Positions 1-6,649 are shown, counted from the first letter of the stretch. The stretch: 9,961 nt of DNA from Anaerolineales bacterium (GCA_025938055.1 JAICQC010000151.1:1-9961), one strand, 5' to 3'. Translations and numbers: made by a program. Notes: generated by a model not told the origin, from the sequence alone.

Positions 1-26
1 AAAGGCGCTCCTTTCAGAGCGCCTTT
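1..26 (-). terminator. Intrinsic terminator after ileS
   Basis: Five bases after the ileS stop codon, a perfect 10-bp inverted repeat (AAAGGCGCTC / GAGCGCCTTT) encloses a 6-base loop. Read on the minus strand, the right arm ends in TTT at the window edge, so any longer U-tract lies outside. The position directly behind ileS and the GC-rich stem fit a Rho-independent terminator closing the T-box operon. The A-rich start of the stem could also let it act for a convergent transcript from outside the window. Confidence 0.75.
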
Positions 27-31
27 CAAAT

Positions 32-3000
32 TTATTGTTTGACCAGGCCCACCTTGACGTTTTCGCCTTCAAATCCGTCTTCGACGGTAGAGGCTCCCTG
101 CGGTGGGCTTCCAAACATAAGGTTTGACGTAAGCGTTTCAGCGGTGATGTAATCCCTGTGCGCCTCGATCGCGGACTTGAGCCCTGCCGAGGCTTCAACG
201 AACAGCTCGATCCTGTCCGCCACATCCAACTCCGCGCTCTTGCGCAGGTCCTGCACGCGGCGGACGAATTCCCGCGCCAGTCCTTCCTGCACGAGCTCCG
301 GCGTCAGGTCCGTGACAAGCGCGGCGACATATGCGCCTTCTTCTGCCACTGCAAAGCCTTCCTTTGCAAGAGCCTTCACTTCCACTTCCTCCGGCAGAAC
401 GCTATAAGAATCACCGTTCACTTGCACGTGGAGGGGTTTACCGTCCAGCAACGTATGGGCTGCATCTTCCGCGTTCATCGCCAGAATCGCCTTCTGGATC
501 GCCGGGAACTTATTCCCATACTTCTGCCCAAGCTGCTTGGGCAGTGGCTTGACCGTGTGCGAGATCGCCTCCGTCGCCGTGTCCAGAAGCCGGACCTGCT
601 TGACGTTCAGCTCATCTGTGAACAAATCGGCATAGGTCTCAACCGCCTTGCGCTCCGAGGCGTTACCTACGGAGAACGCTGCCTCTGCCAGCGGCTGACG
701 GACTTTGCGATTCGCTTTCTGCCGTGCAGAATGCCCAAGAGAAACCAGCCGCATCACCAGTGCCATGTCTCGGTTCAGCGATTCATCGATCATCTCCGGC
801 AATACCTCGGGCCATTTGACGAGATGAACAGATTCGGGCGCCGCCTCATCCACCGAGCGGACCAGATTCTGGTACAGTTCCTCGGCAAGGAAAGGCATGG
901 AAGGCGCGAGTAATTTCGCGACGGTCACAAGAGCTGTATACAGGGTAGAGTATGCAGCCTGTTTATCGGAATCCGATTCGGACTTCCAGAAGCGGCGGCG
1001 CGATCGGCGCAGATACCACGTGGAGAGTTTTTCCACAAACGTTTCGATTGGACGCGTCGCATTCGGCACATCATAGTTTTCGTATGCGTCCGTCACGTCA
1101 CGGACGAGCACATTCAGTTCGGATAGCAGCCAGCGATCAAGATCGCTGGTGGCTATCGGGAGGGTGGTGACGGTGGGTTTATCGAGATTCGCATATGTCA
1201 CGAAGAACGAATAGACGTTCCACAACGTGAGCGTAAAACTGCGTATGACCTCGCCCACCAATTCCGAAGAGAAGCGACGCTCGTTTCCCGGCGGAGTTGC
1301 CGTATAGAGATACCAGCGGAAGGCATCTGCTCCATGGACTGCCAGTACATCCCACGGCGCGATGATATTGCCCCGGCTCTTGGACATTTTGTATCCATCA
1401 CCGTCAAGGATCAGGCCGAGGCTGATGACGTTCTTGAACGAGACTTTGTCAAACAGCAGCGTGCTGATGGCATGCAGGGAATAGAACCAGCCGCGCGTCT
1501 GGTCAACTGCCTCACAGATGTAATCTGCCGGGAATTGCTCTTCGAATTTTTCCTTGTTTTCAAACGGATAGTGCCACTGCGCCACAGGCATCGATCCCGA
1601 ATCGAACCAGACATCGATAAGGTCTGGCACGCGCGTCATCTTTTCGCCGCAGTCCGGGCAATCCCAGTGGACCTCATCCACGTATGGGCGGTGCAGATCG
1701 AGTTCACTGAGGTCACGCCCAGCCTTTTCAGAAAGTTCCTTTACAGAGCCCACGCCTTCCCGATACCGGCAGGACTCACATTCCCAGATCGGCAACGGTG
1801 TGCCCCAATAACGCTCGCGGCTCAGTGCCCAGTCGATGTTGTTGGCAAGCCAATTACCAAAACGGCCTTCCTTGGTATGCTCAGGCACCCAGTGGATTGT
1901 ATTGTTCAGCTCGACCAGTCGATCGCGGTAGGCGCTCGTGCGGATGTACCACGACTCGCGGGCATAATAGAGCAACGGGGTGTGGCACCGCCAGCAGAAC
2001 GGATAGGTATGTGTGTATGCCTCGGATCTGAAAAGCAACCCGCGCGTCTGCAAATCTTCGATAATGAAGGGGTCTGCATCCTTGACGAACACGCCGCGCC
2101 AGGGTTTGACCTCGGGGATAAATGTCCCATCAGGCAGGACTGTCATCAAGATGGGCAAGTTGTGTTCTCTTGCCATGTCCATATCTTCCGCGCCAAATGC
2201 CGGAGCCATGTGAACAAGCCCCGTCCCGTCTTCTGTAGTAACAAAATCGCCCAAAACAACATAGTGCGCAGGTTTGTCCGGCGGCAGGAACGTGAATAGC
2301 GGATGATATTTCACACCACTCAACTTCCGGCCTTTCAGTGTTTCAAGCACCTTTACGTCTTCATCGCCAAAGACTTTTTCAATCAGTGACTTAGCAAGGA
2401 TCAGCTTTTCCCTGGTGCCGTTATTGTCGCGCTCCACAAAGACATAATCGACATCCGGGTGCACAGCAACAGCCACATTGCCGGGCAGCGTCCAGGGGGT
2501 AGTCGTCCACACCAGCAATGAAACATCGGGCTGGTCTACCAGCGGCATGCGGACAAATACCGATGGATCGGTGGCTTCATCGTAGCCGAGAGCCACTTCA
2601 TGGTCCGAAAGCGGCGTACCACAGCGCGGGCAATAAGGCACAACCTTATAACCCTTGTAAAGCAGATCCTTATCCCAGAAGTTTTTCAGAATCCACCAGA
2701 CCGACTCGATGTAGTCGTTGGTGTAGGTCACGTAGGCGTCTTCCAGATCCACCCAGAACGCGATGCGATCGGTCAGGCGTTCCCAATCCTGAATGTAGGT
2801 AAATACAGATTTTTTGCAAAGCTCGTTGAACTTGTCGATGCCATACTCGTCGATCTGCTGTTTGTTAGTGAAACCAAGCTGCTTCTCCACCTCGATTTCG
2901 ACCGGCAGGCCGTGAGTGTCCCAGCCGCCGCGGCGCGAGACATGATAGCCGCGCATGATCTTGTAACGCGGGAACATATCCTTGAACGCTCGCGCCAGCA

Positions 3001-3175
3001 CATGGTGCACGCCAGGCTTTCCATTCGCAGTCGGCGGTCCTTCATAGAAAACGTATTCGGGTCCACCTTCGCGCTGCACAACGGTCTTCTTGAAGATCTC
3101 GGCGTGCTTCCAGAACTTCAGCACATTCTCTTCCATCGAAGTCACGTTGAGTTTGGGGCTTACAGGTTTAAACAT
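32..3175 (-). CDS. ileS: Isoleucyl-tRNA synthetase, IleS2-like long form with GVHH signature
   Basis: This cytoplasmic class Ia enzyme charges tRNA-Ile with isoleucine and edits misactivated valine. The 1047 residues match the long (type 2, eukaryote-like) IleRS rather than the roughly 930-residue type 1. Visible parts are GPPTANGKPGVHH (46-58) in place of the HIGH signature, RRGGWDTHGLPVE (81-93), the CP1 editing domain with WTTTPWTLPGN (223-233) and VHMAPAFGAED (321-331), and KMSKS (596-600). CxxC pairs at 182/185, 394/397, 466/469 and 506/509 are likely zinc ligands. The anticodon-binding helices begin near 680, and the long C-terminal extension is typical of type 2. The first and third HIGH residues are exchanged (GVHH), a variant reported for mupirocin-hyper-resistant IleRS2 enzymes. 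The ATG follows the upstream stop by one base and has AGGAG 6 bases before it. Expression is expected to be under the Ile T-box upstream. Confidence 0.97.
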   Translation of the reverse strand: MFKPVSPKLNVTSMEENVLKFWKHAEIFKKTVVQREGGPEYVFYEGPPTANGKPGVHHVLARAFKDMFPRYKIMRGYHVSRRGGWDTHGLPVEIEVEKQLGFTNKQQIDEYGIDKFNELCKKSVFTYIQDWERLTDRIAFWVDLEDAYVTYTNDYIESVWWILKNFWDKDLLYKGYKVVPYCPRCGTPLSDHEVALGYDEATDPSVFVRMPLVDQPDVSLLVWTTTPWTLPGNVAVAVHPDVDYVFVERDNNGTREKLILAKSLIEKVFGDEDVKVLETLKGRKLSGVKYHPLFTFLPPDKPAHYVVLGDFVTTEDGTGLVHMAPAFGAEDMDMAREHNLPILMTVLPDGTFIPEVKPWRGVFVKDADPFIIEDLQTRGLLFRSEAYTHTYPFCWRCHTPLLYYARESWYIRTSAYRDRLVELNNTIHWVPEHTKEGRFGNWLANNIDWALSRERYWGTPLPIWECESCRYREGVGSVKELSEKAGRDLSELDLHRPYVDEVHWDCPDCGEKMTRVPDLIDVWFDSGSMPVAQWHYPFENKEKFEEQFPADYICEAVDQTRGWFYSLHAISTLLFDKVSFKNVISLGLILDGDGYKMSKSRGNIIAPWDVLAVHGADAFRWYLYTATPPGNERRFSSELVGEVIRSFTLTLWNVYSFFVTYANLDKPTVTTLPIATSDLDRWLLSELNVLVRDVTDAYENYDVPNATRPIETFVEKLSTWYLRRSRRRFWKSESDSDKQAAYSTLYTALVTVAKLLAPSMPFLAEELYQNLVRSVDEAAPESVHLVKWPEVLPEMIDESLNRDMALVMRLVSLGHSARQKANRKVRQPLAEAAFSVGNASERKAVETYADLFTDELNVKQVRLLDTATEAISHTVKPLPKQLGQKYGNKFPAIQKAILAMNAEDAAHTLLDGKPLHVQVNGDSYSVLPEEVEVKALAKEGFAVAEEGAYVAALVTDLTPELVQEGLAREFVRRVQDLRKSAELDVADRIELFVEASAGLKSAIEAHRDYITAETLTSNLMFGSPPQGASTVEDGFEGENVKVGLVKQ

Positions 3176-3176
3176 A

Positions 3177-4178
3177 TCAGACTCCTGTGTCTACAGTTTG
3201 TTCTTTTGGATCCAACGATATCAATGTCGCAAGTGGAATCAGCCATGCCATATACTGAACAAAAACAACCGCATTAAAACTGATGAAAATCATCATGATC
3301 ATGAATGCGCCCATATACCTGCCAATATGACGTGAGGCGCAAAGCCAATACACAATTACAAATAAAGCAAACATCGGAGCTCGAGCCATTACACCGCTCC
3401 AACCTAAAAAGTCGTCCAATGAATAAGCAGCAAAGTGTCTGTCTGGAAGTCGTGTGACGGAGAATAACACCGACAACAAAAAACCTCTCACATTCCAAAA
3501 CAGGAATGGAATTGATGTCAAGAAAGGGACGCTTCCGATCATGAGACTGGCTTTCAAAAGTTCTCGCACGCGATCTTTTTCCGTGGATAGCCATATCCAG
3601 ACCAGATACAATGGCAGGATGAAGATAGCGACCTGCTTCAATGCCAGCGATATGCTGTAAAGGAACAATCCAAGGTTTTTATTTTTAGGAAACACAACCA
3701 GGGATGCAACCAGAAAGAAGATTGGTAAAAAATCGATATGCACAATATACATGACCGTCAGAGTCCAACGGTTAAAAAGCCAGAAAGCTGCAGCCAAAAA
3801 ACCTAACCATATCATATTGGAACGCCAAAAAAGATAGTACAACAAGACGGCAGTTCCGAAGTTAAATATAATGAAAATCCGTCTCCAGAAGCGGAGCCAA
3901 TCCGCAAATTGCTCCAAGCCTAAGGACTGCGATGCATAGGAAAGCTCATAAAACATTGGAAAATACGTAGCATATTTGTCATTTGTCTGCATATCTCCGG
4001 TAAGGACACGCTCGTACGGATTTTCTCCATGCAAAATGCGTTGACCTTCCACAAAAGCATAATACACATCTTGCTGCTCAATGGATTCGATAATGCCAAT
4101 GTTGGCATATGCTCTCCAAGCCAAAAATAACAGAAACAGCAGGATTAATACGGAAACAACATCTGAAATCTTTTTCAT
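3177..4178 (-). CDS. Polytopic membrane protein, GT87/DUF2029-like
   Basis: This 333-residue integral membrane protein is probably a GT-C-fold glycosyltransferase using a polyprenyl-linked sugar donor, but neither donor nor acceptor can be read from the sequence. About eight to ten hydrophobic segments are visible, including 5-24, 98-117, 122-137, 150-163, 168-195, 206-228, 264-281 and 290-321. The first loop contains QQDVYYAFVEGQRILHGENPY (about 35-55), like the D-x-YY...G-x-PY loop of GT87 proteins, with D37 as the candidate catalytic acid. ALKQVAIFILPLY (179-191) resembles their A-x-KPQ motif. The ATG at 4178 lies 19 bases after the T-box terminator stem and has only a weak GGGAA site. The gene sits between the Ile T-box and ileS. 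Sampled 60-base lines run at about 35-38% G+C, against about 45-70% in ileS, so it may be a later insertion. A function in cell-envelope glycan synthesis is inference. Confidence 0.85.
   Translation of the reverse strand: MKKISDVVSVLILLFLLFLAWRAYANIGIIESIEQQDVYYAFVEGQRILHGENPYERVLTGDMQTNDKYATYFPMFYELSYASQSLGLEQFADWLRFWRRIFIIFNFGTAVLLYYLFWRSNMIWLGFLAAAFWLFNRWTLTVMYIVHIDFLPIFFLVASLVVFPKNKNLGLFLYSISLALKQVAIFILPLYLVWIWLSTEKDRVRELLKASLMIGSVPFLTSIPFLFWNVRGFLLSVLFSVTRLPDRHFAAYSLDDFLGWSGVMARAPMFALFVIVYWLCASRHIGRYMGAFMIMMIFISFNAVVFVQYMAWLIPLATLISLDPKEQTVDTGV
3182..3186 (-). promoter_or_regulatory. ileS ribosome binding site inside the upstream gene
   Basis: AGGAG lies 6 bases before the ileS ATG and within the last codons of the preceding membrane protein gene, whose TGA stop is separated from the ATG by a single base. 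This fixes the ileS start. It also makes translational coupling between the two genes likely (inference). Confidence 0.7.
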
Positions 4179-4196
4179 TTACAGATTCCCGACAAA

Positions 4197-4227
4197 CAAA
4201 AACTCTCGTCTCAAACAGAGACGAGAG
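4197..4227 (-). terminator. T-box leader terminator hairpin
   Basis: A perfect 10-bp stem, CTCTCGTCTC / GAGACGAGAG, encloses the loop TGTTT and is followed on the minus strand by TTTTTGTTT. Its 5' arm overlaps the 3' half of the T-box antiterminator, so the two structures exclude each other. Uncharged tRNA-Ile should favour the antiterminator, while charged tRNA should allow this terminator to form. It may also stop read-through from the metallophosphoesterase gene upstream. Confidence 0.92.
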
Positions 4228-4490
4228 CCATAGCTCACGCGGTACCACTCTGATTCTGCACACTAGCCATTTCAAACTCCTGTGCAGCGCTTGTTGGACG
4301 ACCAACATCGTCCTGTTCTGGTAACGAAGAACAACTCCGGCTCGCTTACTCCCCTTCGACACACTCAGGTTTTCAGCTCGCGGCTCCGAGATGATTTTCG
4401 ACCTGCTTTCCTGGTGTGACTCTCACCACGTTCTGCCACACTCGCTGCCAGTTCCGGCAAATCTACTCGTTCTCTTCACTGCCTTTGGTT
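4203..4490 (-). promoter_or_regulatory. T-box riboswitch leader, isoleucine specific (AUC specifier)
   Basis: This leader fills most of the 357-base gap between two genes. In transcription order it begins with Stem I, whose base carries AGTGAAGAGAACGAGTAG (4480-4463), the usual kink-turn and AGUA region. The specifier loop is bounded by CGAG (4469-4466) pairing with CTCG (4390-4387). Its 3' strand CGAAAATCAT holds the specifier ATC (4395-4393) followed by a purine, as in other T-boxes. ATC reads isoleucine, matching ileS downstream. The Stem II region contains AGTAAGCGAGCC. Stem III is CTGCACA (4287-4281) with TGTGCAG (4262-4256). The antiterminator and terminator follow. The leader should raise transcription of the membrane protein gene and ileS when uncharged tRNA-Ile accumulates. 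The 5' end near 4490 is inferred from the promoter. Confidence 0.93.
4217..4251 (-). promoter_or_regulatory. T-box sequence and antiterminator helix
   Basis: On the minus strand, AGAGTGGTACCGCGTG matches the T-box consensus AGNGUGGUACCGCG. AGAG (4251-4248) can pair with CTCT (4220-4217). GCGTGAGC (4240-4233) can pair with GCTCTCGT (4228-4221) with one U-U mismatch, and the loop is TATG. The bulge between the two helices is UGGUACC. Its UGGU can pair with the ACCA end of an uncharged tRNA, and the fourth base U matches discriminator A73, as expected for tRNA-Ile. Confidence 0.93.
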
Positions 4491-4496
4491 TTGTAG

Positions 4497-4525
4497 ATTA
4501 TGCCACATTTCATTTTGACCGTCAA
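4497..4525 (-). promoter_or_regulatory. Sigma70-type promoter of the T-box/ileS operon
   Basis: On the minus strand, TTGACG (4525-4520) and CATAAT (4502-4497) are separated by exactly 17 bases. Each hexamer differs from the sigma70 consensus at one position. A start about seven bases downstream, near 4490, places the transcript end just before T-box Stem I. The -35 box begins 10 bases after the metallophosphoesterase stop codon, with no terminator between. Confidence 0.8.
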
Positions 4526-4535
4526 CAACAGTCCT

Positions 4536-5390
4536 CTATGAACCCGCGCCTTCCAAAACAAAGATGGTCAGCTCAGGCGGGCAATTCCAGCGAATTGCCA
4601 TATGATTTGCACCCAGGCCGCGGTTCGTGTACTGAAACATATTACCGACCTTATACAACCCACTTGGATATTTTCGCCCAAGCTTCGGTAGCATGGGAGG
4701 TCCCAGGAAGGGAAGAACAATTTGTCCACCATGCGTGTGCCCGGAGACCTGCAGGTCAAATTTTCCGGTGGCGGCGCTCAGATCGGCAAAGTCCGGTTCG
4801 TGTGCCAGGAGTATCGCAGGGCTCTTATTACTCAATCGGGCAGTGACGCGGTCCAGCCGCACCTCGCCTGCCCGCACATCATCCACGCCGCAGAGATGCA
4901 AACTCCTGCCTTCGCGCTGCAGCGTAAAGACCGCGTTGGTTAAATCGGTAATGCCACTAACCGAAAGCATCTCACGGACAGCTTTTGAATTCGTCCAGTA
5001 ATCATGATTGCCCAGGACTGCAAACGAGGGAATGGACTCCGCCACAGGCGATAACACGGCCCTCAAATCATCCAGCCATCTCCGGGTCGTTTCTGTAAAG
5101 CCGCGCCCAATCAAGAAATCCCCGGTGATCAACAGCACATCCGGTTTTTCTGTCATGAGCCGTTCGGCAACAAGCTGCAAACGGTCCCGGTTCATCCAGC
5201 CGCCCATGTGAATATCGCTGATCTGTGCGAGGCGAATACCGGAAAACACATCAGGAAGCCGTTTCAGTACGAGACGGACAGTCTCGACTTTAAACCAGTC
5301 GGACTCTACCAGCGAGCTATCACTTCCTCCCGCGGCGTCTGGCAATACGAAATTTATAAACACACCAAAGACTGACGAAAAACGACGCAC
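4536..5390 (-). CDS. Calcineurin-like metallophosphoesterase (YkuE/YaeI-like)
   Basis: This is a dinuclear-metal phosphoesterase of the calcineurin-like family; the substrate is unknown. In the longer 290-residue reading from TTG at 5408, the metal and catalytic motifs appear in order: SDIHMGG (64-70; D65, H67), TGDF (95-98; D97), GNHDYW (133-138; N134, H135), LAHEPDF (201-207; H203) and GHTHGGQ (223-229; H224, H226). I prefer the GTG start at 5390 (284 residues) because GGGAGAGAG lies just before it, while the TTG has no plausible site. The N-terminus MRRFSSVFGVFINFVLP is basic then hydrophobic, like a short signal or membrane-associating segment, with no clear lipobox cysteine. The gene ends the upstream string. 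The stop of the dehydratase gene precedes the alternative TTG by only 6 bases, so co-transcription is likely. Homologues act on diverse phosphodiesters, including lipid-linked ones, so no specific reaction is claimed. Confidence 0.9.
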   Translation of the reverse strand: MRRFSSVFGVFINFVLPDAAGGSDSSLVESDWFKVETVRLVLKRLPDVFSGIRLAQISDIHMGGWMNRDRLQLVAERLMTEKPDVLLITGDFLIGRGFTETTRRWLDDLRAVLSPVAESIPSFAVLGNHDYWTNSKAVREMLSVSGITDLTNAVFTLQREGRSLHLCGVDDVRAGEVRLDRVTARLSNKSPAILLAHEPDFADLSAATGKFDLQVSGHTHGGQIVLPFLGPPMLPKLGRKYPSGLYKVGNMFQYTNRGLGANHMAIRWNCPPELTIFVLEGAGS

Positions 5391-5397
5391 GCTTTTA

Positions 5398-5406
5398 CTC
5401 TCTCCC
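5398..5406 (-). promoter_or_regulatory. Ribosome binding site deciding the metallophosphoesterase start
   Basis: GGGAGAGAG on the minus strand overlaps the codons that follow a possible TTG start at 5408. It can instead serve a GTG at 5390, with about 10 bases from GGAGA to the start. The TTG itself has no purine-rich site at a suitable distance. Confidence 0.5.
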
Positions 5407-5414
5407 AATACAAG

Positions 5415-5756
5415 TTACAGACCAGGGATCTGGTCTGTTTTTGCAGCCATAACAAAGTCGTTTTTATGCAATCCGCCAATCTTATGCGTCCACCATTGGA
5501 TAGTAACTTTGCCCCACTCAGTAATGATCAACGGATGGTGATTCTCCTGCTCGGCAATTTCACCGACGTTGTTTGTAAATTCCAGCGCTTGAGCAAAGTT
5601 CTTGAACTTAAAAATTCTTTCCAGGCGCTTCATTCCATCCACTTCCCTGATCTGCCATTCAGGGACCTGCGGAAGCAACACATAGATTTCGCCATCCGTC
5701 AACGTCGGCTCACCTGCGCGGCAGGAGACACATTTTCCAGCGGCAAGTTCTGTCAC
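5415..5756 (-). CDS. phhB: Pterin-4a-carbinolamine dehydratase (PCD/DCoH)
   Basis: The enzyme dehydrates 4a-hydroxytetrahydrobiopterin, recycling the pterin cofactor of aromatic amino acid hydroxylases. Members also occur in bacteria without such a hydroxylase, where roles in other pterin metabolism have been proposed. The 113-residue product begins VTELAAGKCVSC, the usual start of this bacterial subgroup with a CxxC (9/12). The family signature is complete: LERIFKFKNFAQALEFTNNV (45-64), ENHHPLI (71-77) with the paired active-site histidines H73 and H74, then VTIQWWTHKIGGLHKND (84-100). The start is GTG at 5756 because AAAGGA lies 7 bases upstream. An in-frame extension to 5831 would overlap the preceding gene and adds residues foreign to the family. 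No hydroxylase or other pterin gene is in the window, so its physiological partner is unknown. Confidence 0.93.
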   Translation of the reverse strand: MTELAAGKCVSCRAGEPTLTDGEIYVLLPQVPEWQIREVDGMKRLERIFKFKNFAQALEFTNNVGEIAEQENHHPLIITEWGKVTIQWWTHKIGGLHKNDFVMAAKTDQIPGL

Positions 5757-5763
5757 AATATTA

Positions 5764-5769
5764 TCCTTT
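5764..5769 (-). promoter_or_regulatory. Ribosome binding site deciding the PCD start
   Basis: AAAGGA is followed by a 7-base spacer and the GTG at 5756. This supports the short 113-residue reading over the extended reading from 5831. Confidence 0.75.
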
Positions 5770-5797
5770 CTCCAAGCATGGTGCGAGGCAGTAACAA

Positions 5798-6643
5798 CTA
5801 GGCAAACGCCTTTATGACGATGGGCACCCACAACAATAACACCGCCAGGACCAGCAGCTTTGGCTTCTCTAAGAAATACACAAGCAACCCTGCCCAGGTG
5901 AAATGCAGAACATAGGGCGATAGCAACGGGCCGCTGGCGATCGCCGCCTTCTCGTCCCCGGTGCGGATTGCCTGTCCCAAAATAACCAGTCCCAGCGCGA
6001 CTCCGTAAGGAAAGAGGGTCGGGTTATCCGTGCTCCAGGCGATGGTCTGAGAAAAGCGAAGAGGCCACAATCCGTAGAGTAGTAAAGACAGCAGCAGGAG
6101 CGCAGTCACTGGTGCGAAGGTCCAAACTACCCGACGGAAACCATGCTCCCGCCAGATCATTACCATCCAATAGATGCCTAAACCTATCCCCACCTGAGGT
6201 TTGATCGCCAGGAGCAGCAATCCCACTTGAGGCGGCATTACCACACCCAGTAGAGGCAGCCACTCAATGTTGCCATTGATCAGGCAGCCGATTACCGCGG
6301 CGGAGCATAGGAAGACGACCAGGGCAAACGGTCGCGCACCTAGCCGGTGGGCGATGTATGCGTAGGCGGCAACACCAGCAAGGAATATTACGGCCCTGCC
6401 GACCTCCGTCGGCAGGATGGCGATCGGAATCAGCAACCAGGCAGCCCAGGGCGCGGCGTAATAGATTGGAACAGTGTAAGGTGATTCACCTTCAATGACC
6501 GCCAGGGCAGCAGGCCGGTAGGTATGGTGCCAGTCGAGGGCATACGGCAGGGCGCCCGCCAGTGCCGGCAACAGGAGCAGCAGTAAGCCGATCAGCAAAA
6601 GATATTGCACAGGACGGGAACGGGGCAATGGCAAAGACAGCAT
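5798..6643 (-). CDS. Polytopic membrane protein, GT87/DUF2029-like
   Basis: This 281-residue, very hydrophobic protein is probably a GT-C-type glycosyltransferase of the GT87/DUF2029 group; its substrates are unknown. Hydrophobic segments lie at about 13-33, 62-79, 84-98, 104-122, 128-147, 150-163, 173-195, 212-224, 236-257 and 260-278. The first loop has LDWHHTYRPAALAVIEGESPY (36-56), with D37 in the position of the family's catalytic aspartate and the G-x-SPY ending. NGNIEWL (123-129), LLAIKPQVG (144-152) and LSPYVLH (241-247) match further GT87 landmarks. The start is ATG at 6643, with AAGGA 6 bases before it. A longer reading from 6703 would overlap the end of tal-pgi by 32 bases. It lies 28 bases behind tal-pgi and 41 before the dehydratase, so it is probably in the same transcript. 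It differs strongly in sequence and base composition from the other GT87-like protein at 3177-4178. Confidence 0.85.
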   Translation of the reverse strand: MLSLPLPRSRPVQYLLLIGLLLLLLPALAGALPYALDWHHTYRPAALAVIEGESPYTVPIYYAAPWAAWLLIPIAILPTEVGRAVIFLAGVAAYAYIAHRLGARPFALVVFLCSAAVIGCLINGNIEWLPLLGVVMPPQVGLLLLAIKPQVGIGLGIYWMVMIWREHGFRRVVWTFAPVTALLLLSLLLYGLWPLRFSQTIAWSTDNPTLFPYGVALGLVILGQAIRTGDEKAAIASGPLLSPYVLHFTWAGLLVYFLEKPKLLVLAVLLLWVPIVIKAFA

Positions 6644-6649
6644 AAGTTT

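Noticed and set aside
158..913. 251-residue plus-strand open frame opposite ileS
   Set aside because: It lies wholly antisense to the well-supported ileS coding sequence, is rich in Arg, His and Leu as expected from a complementary frame, and shows no recognisable motif.
1334..2299. 321-residue plus-strand open frame opposite ileS
   Set aside because: It is a long shadow frame antisense to the ileS catalytic and editing domains, with no domain or convincing ribosome binding site.
2600..3277. 225-residue plus-strand open frame
   Set aside because: It is antisense to the ileS N-terminus and crosses the ileS/membrane gene junction. It shows no family features.
4391..4846. 151-residue plus-strand open frame over the T-box region
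   Set aside because: It runs antisense through the T-box leader, the promoter and the end of the metallophosphoesterase gene, all of which are well explained on the minus strand.
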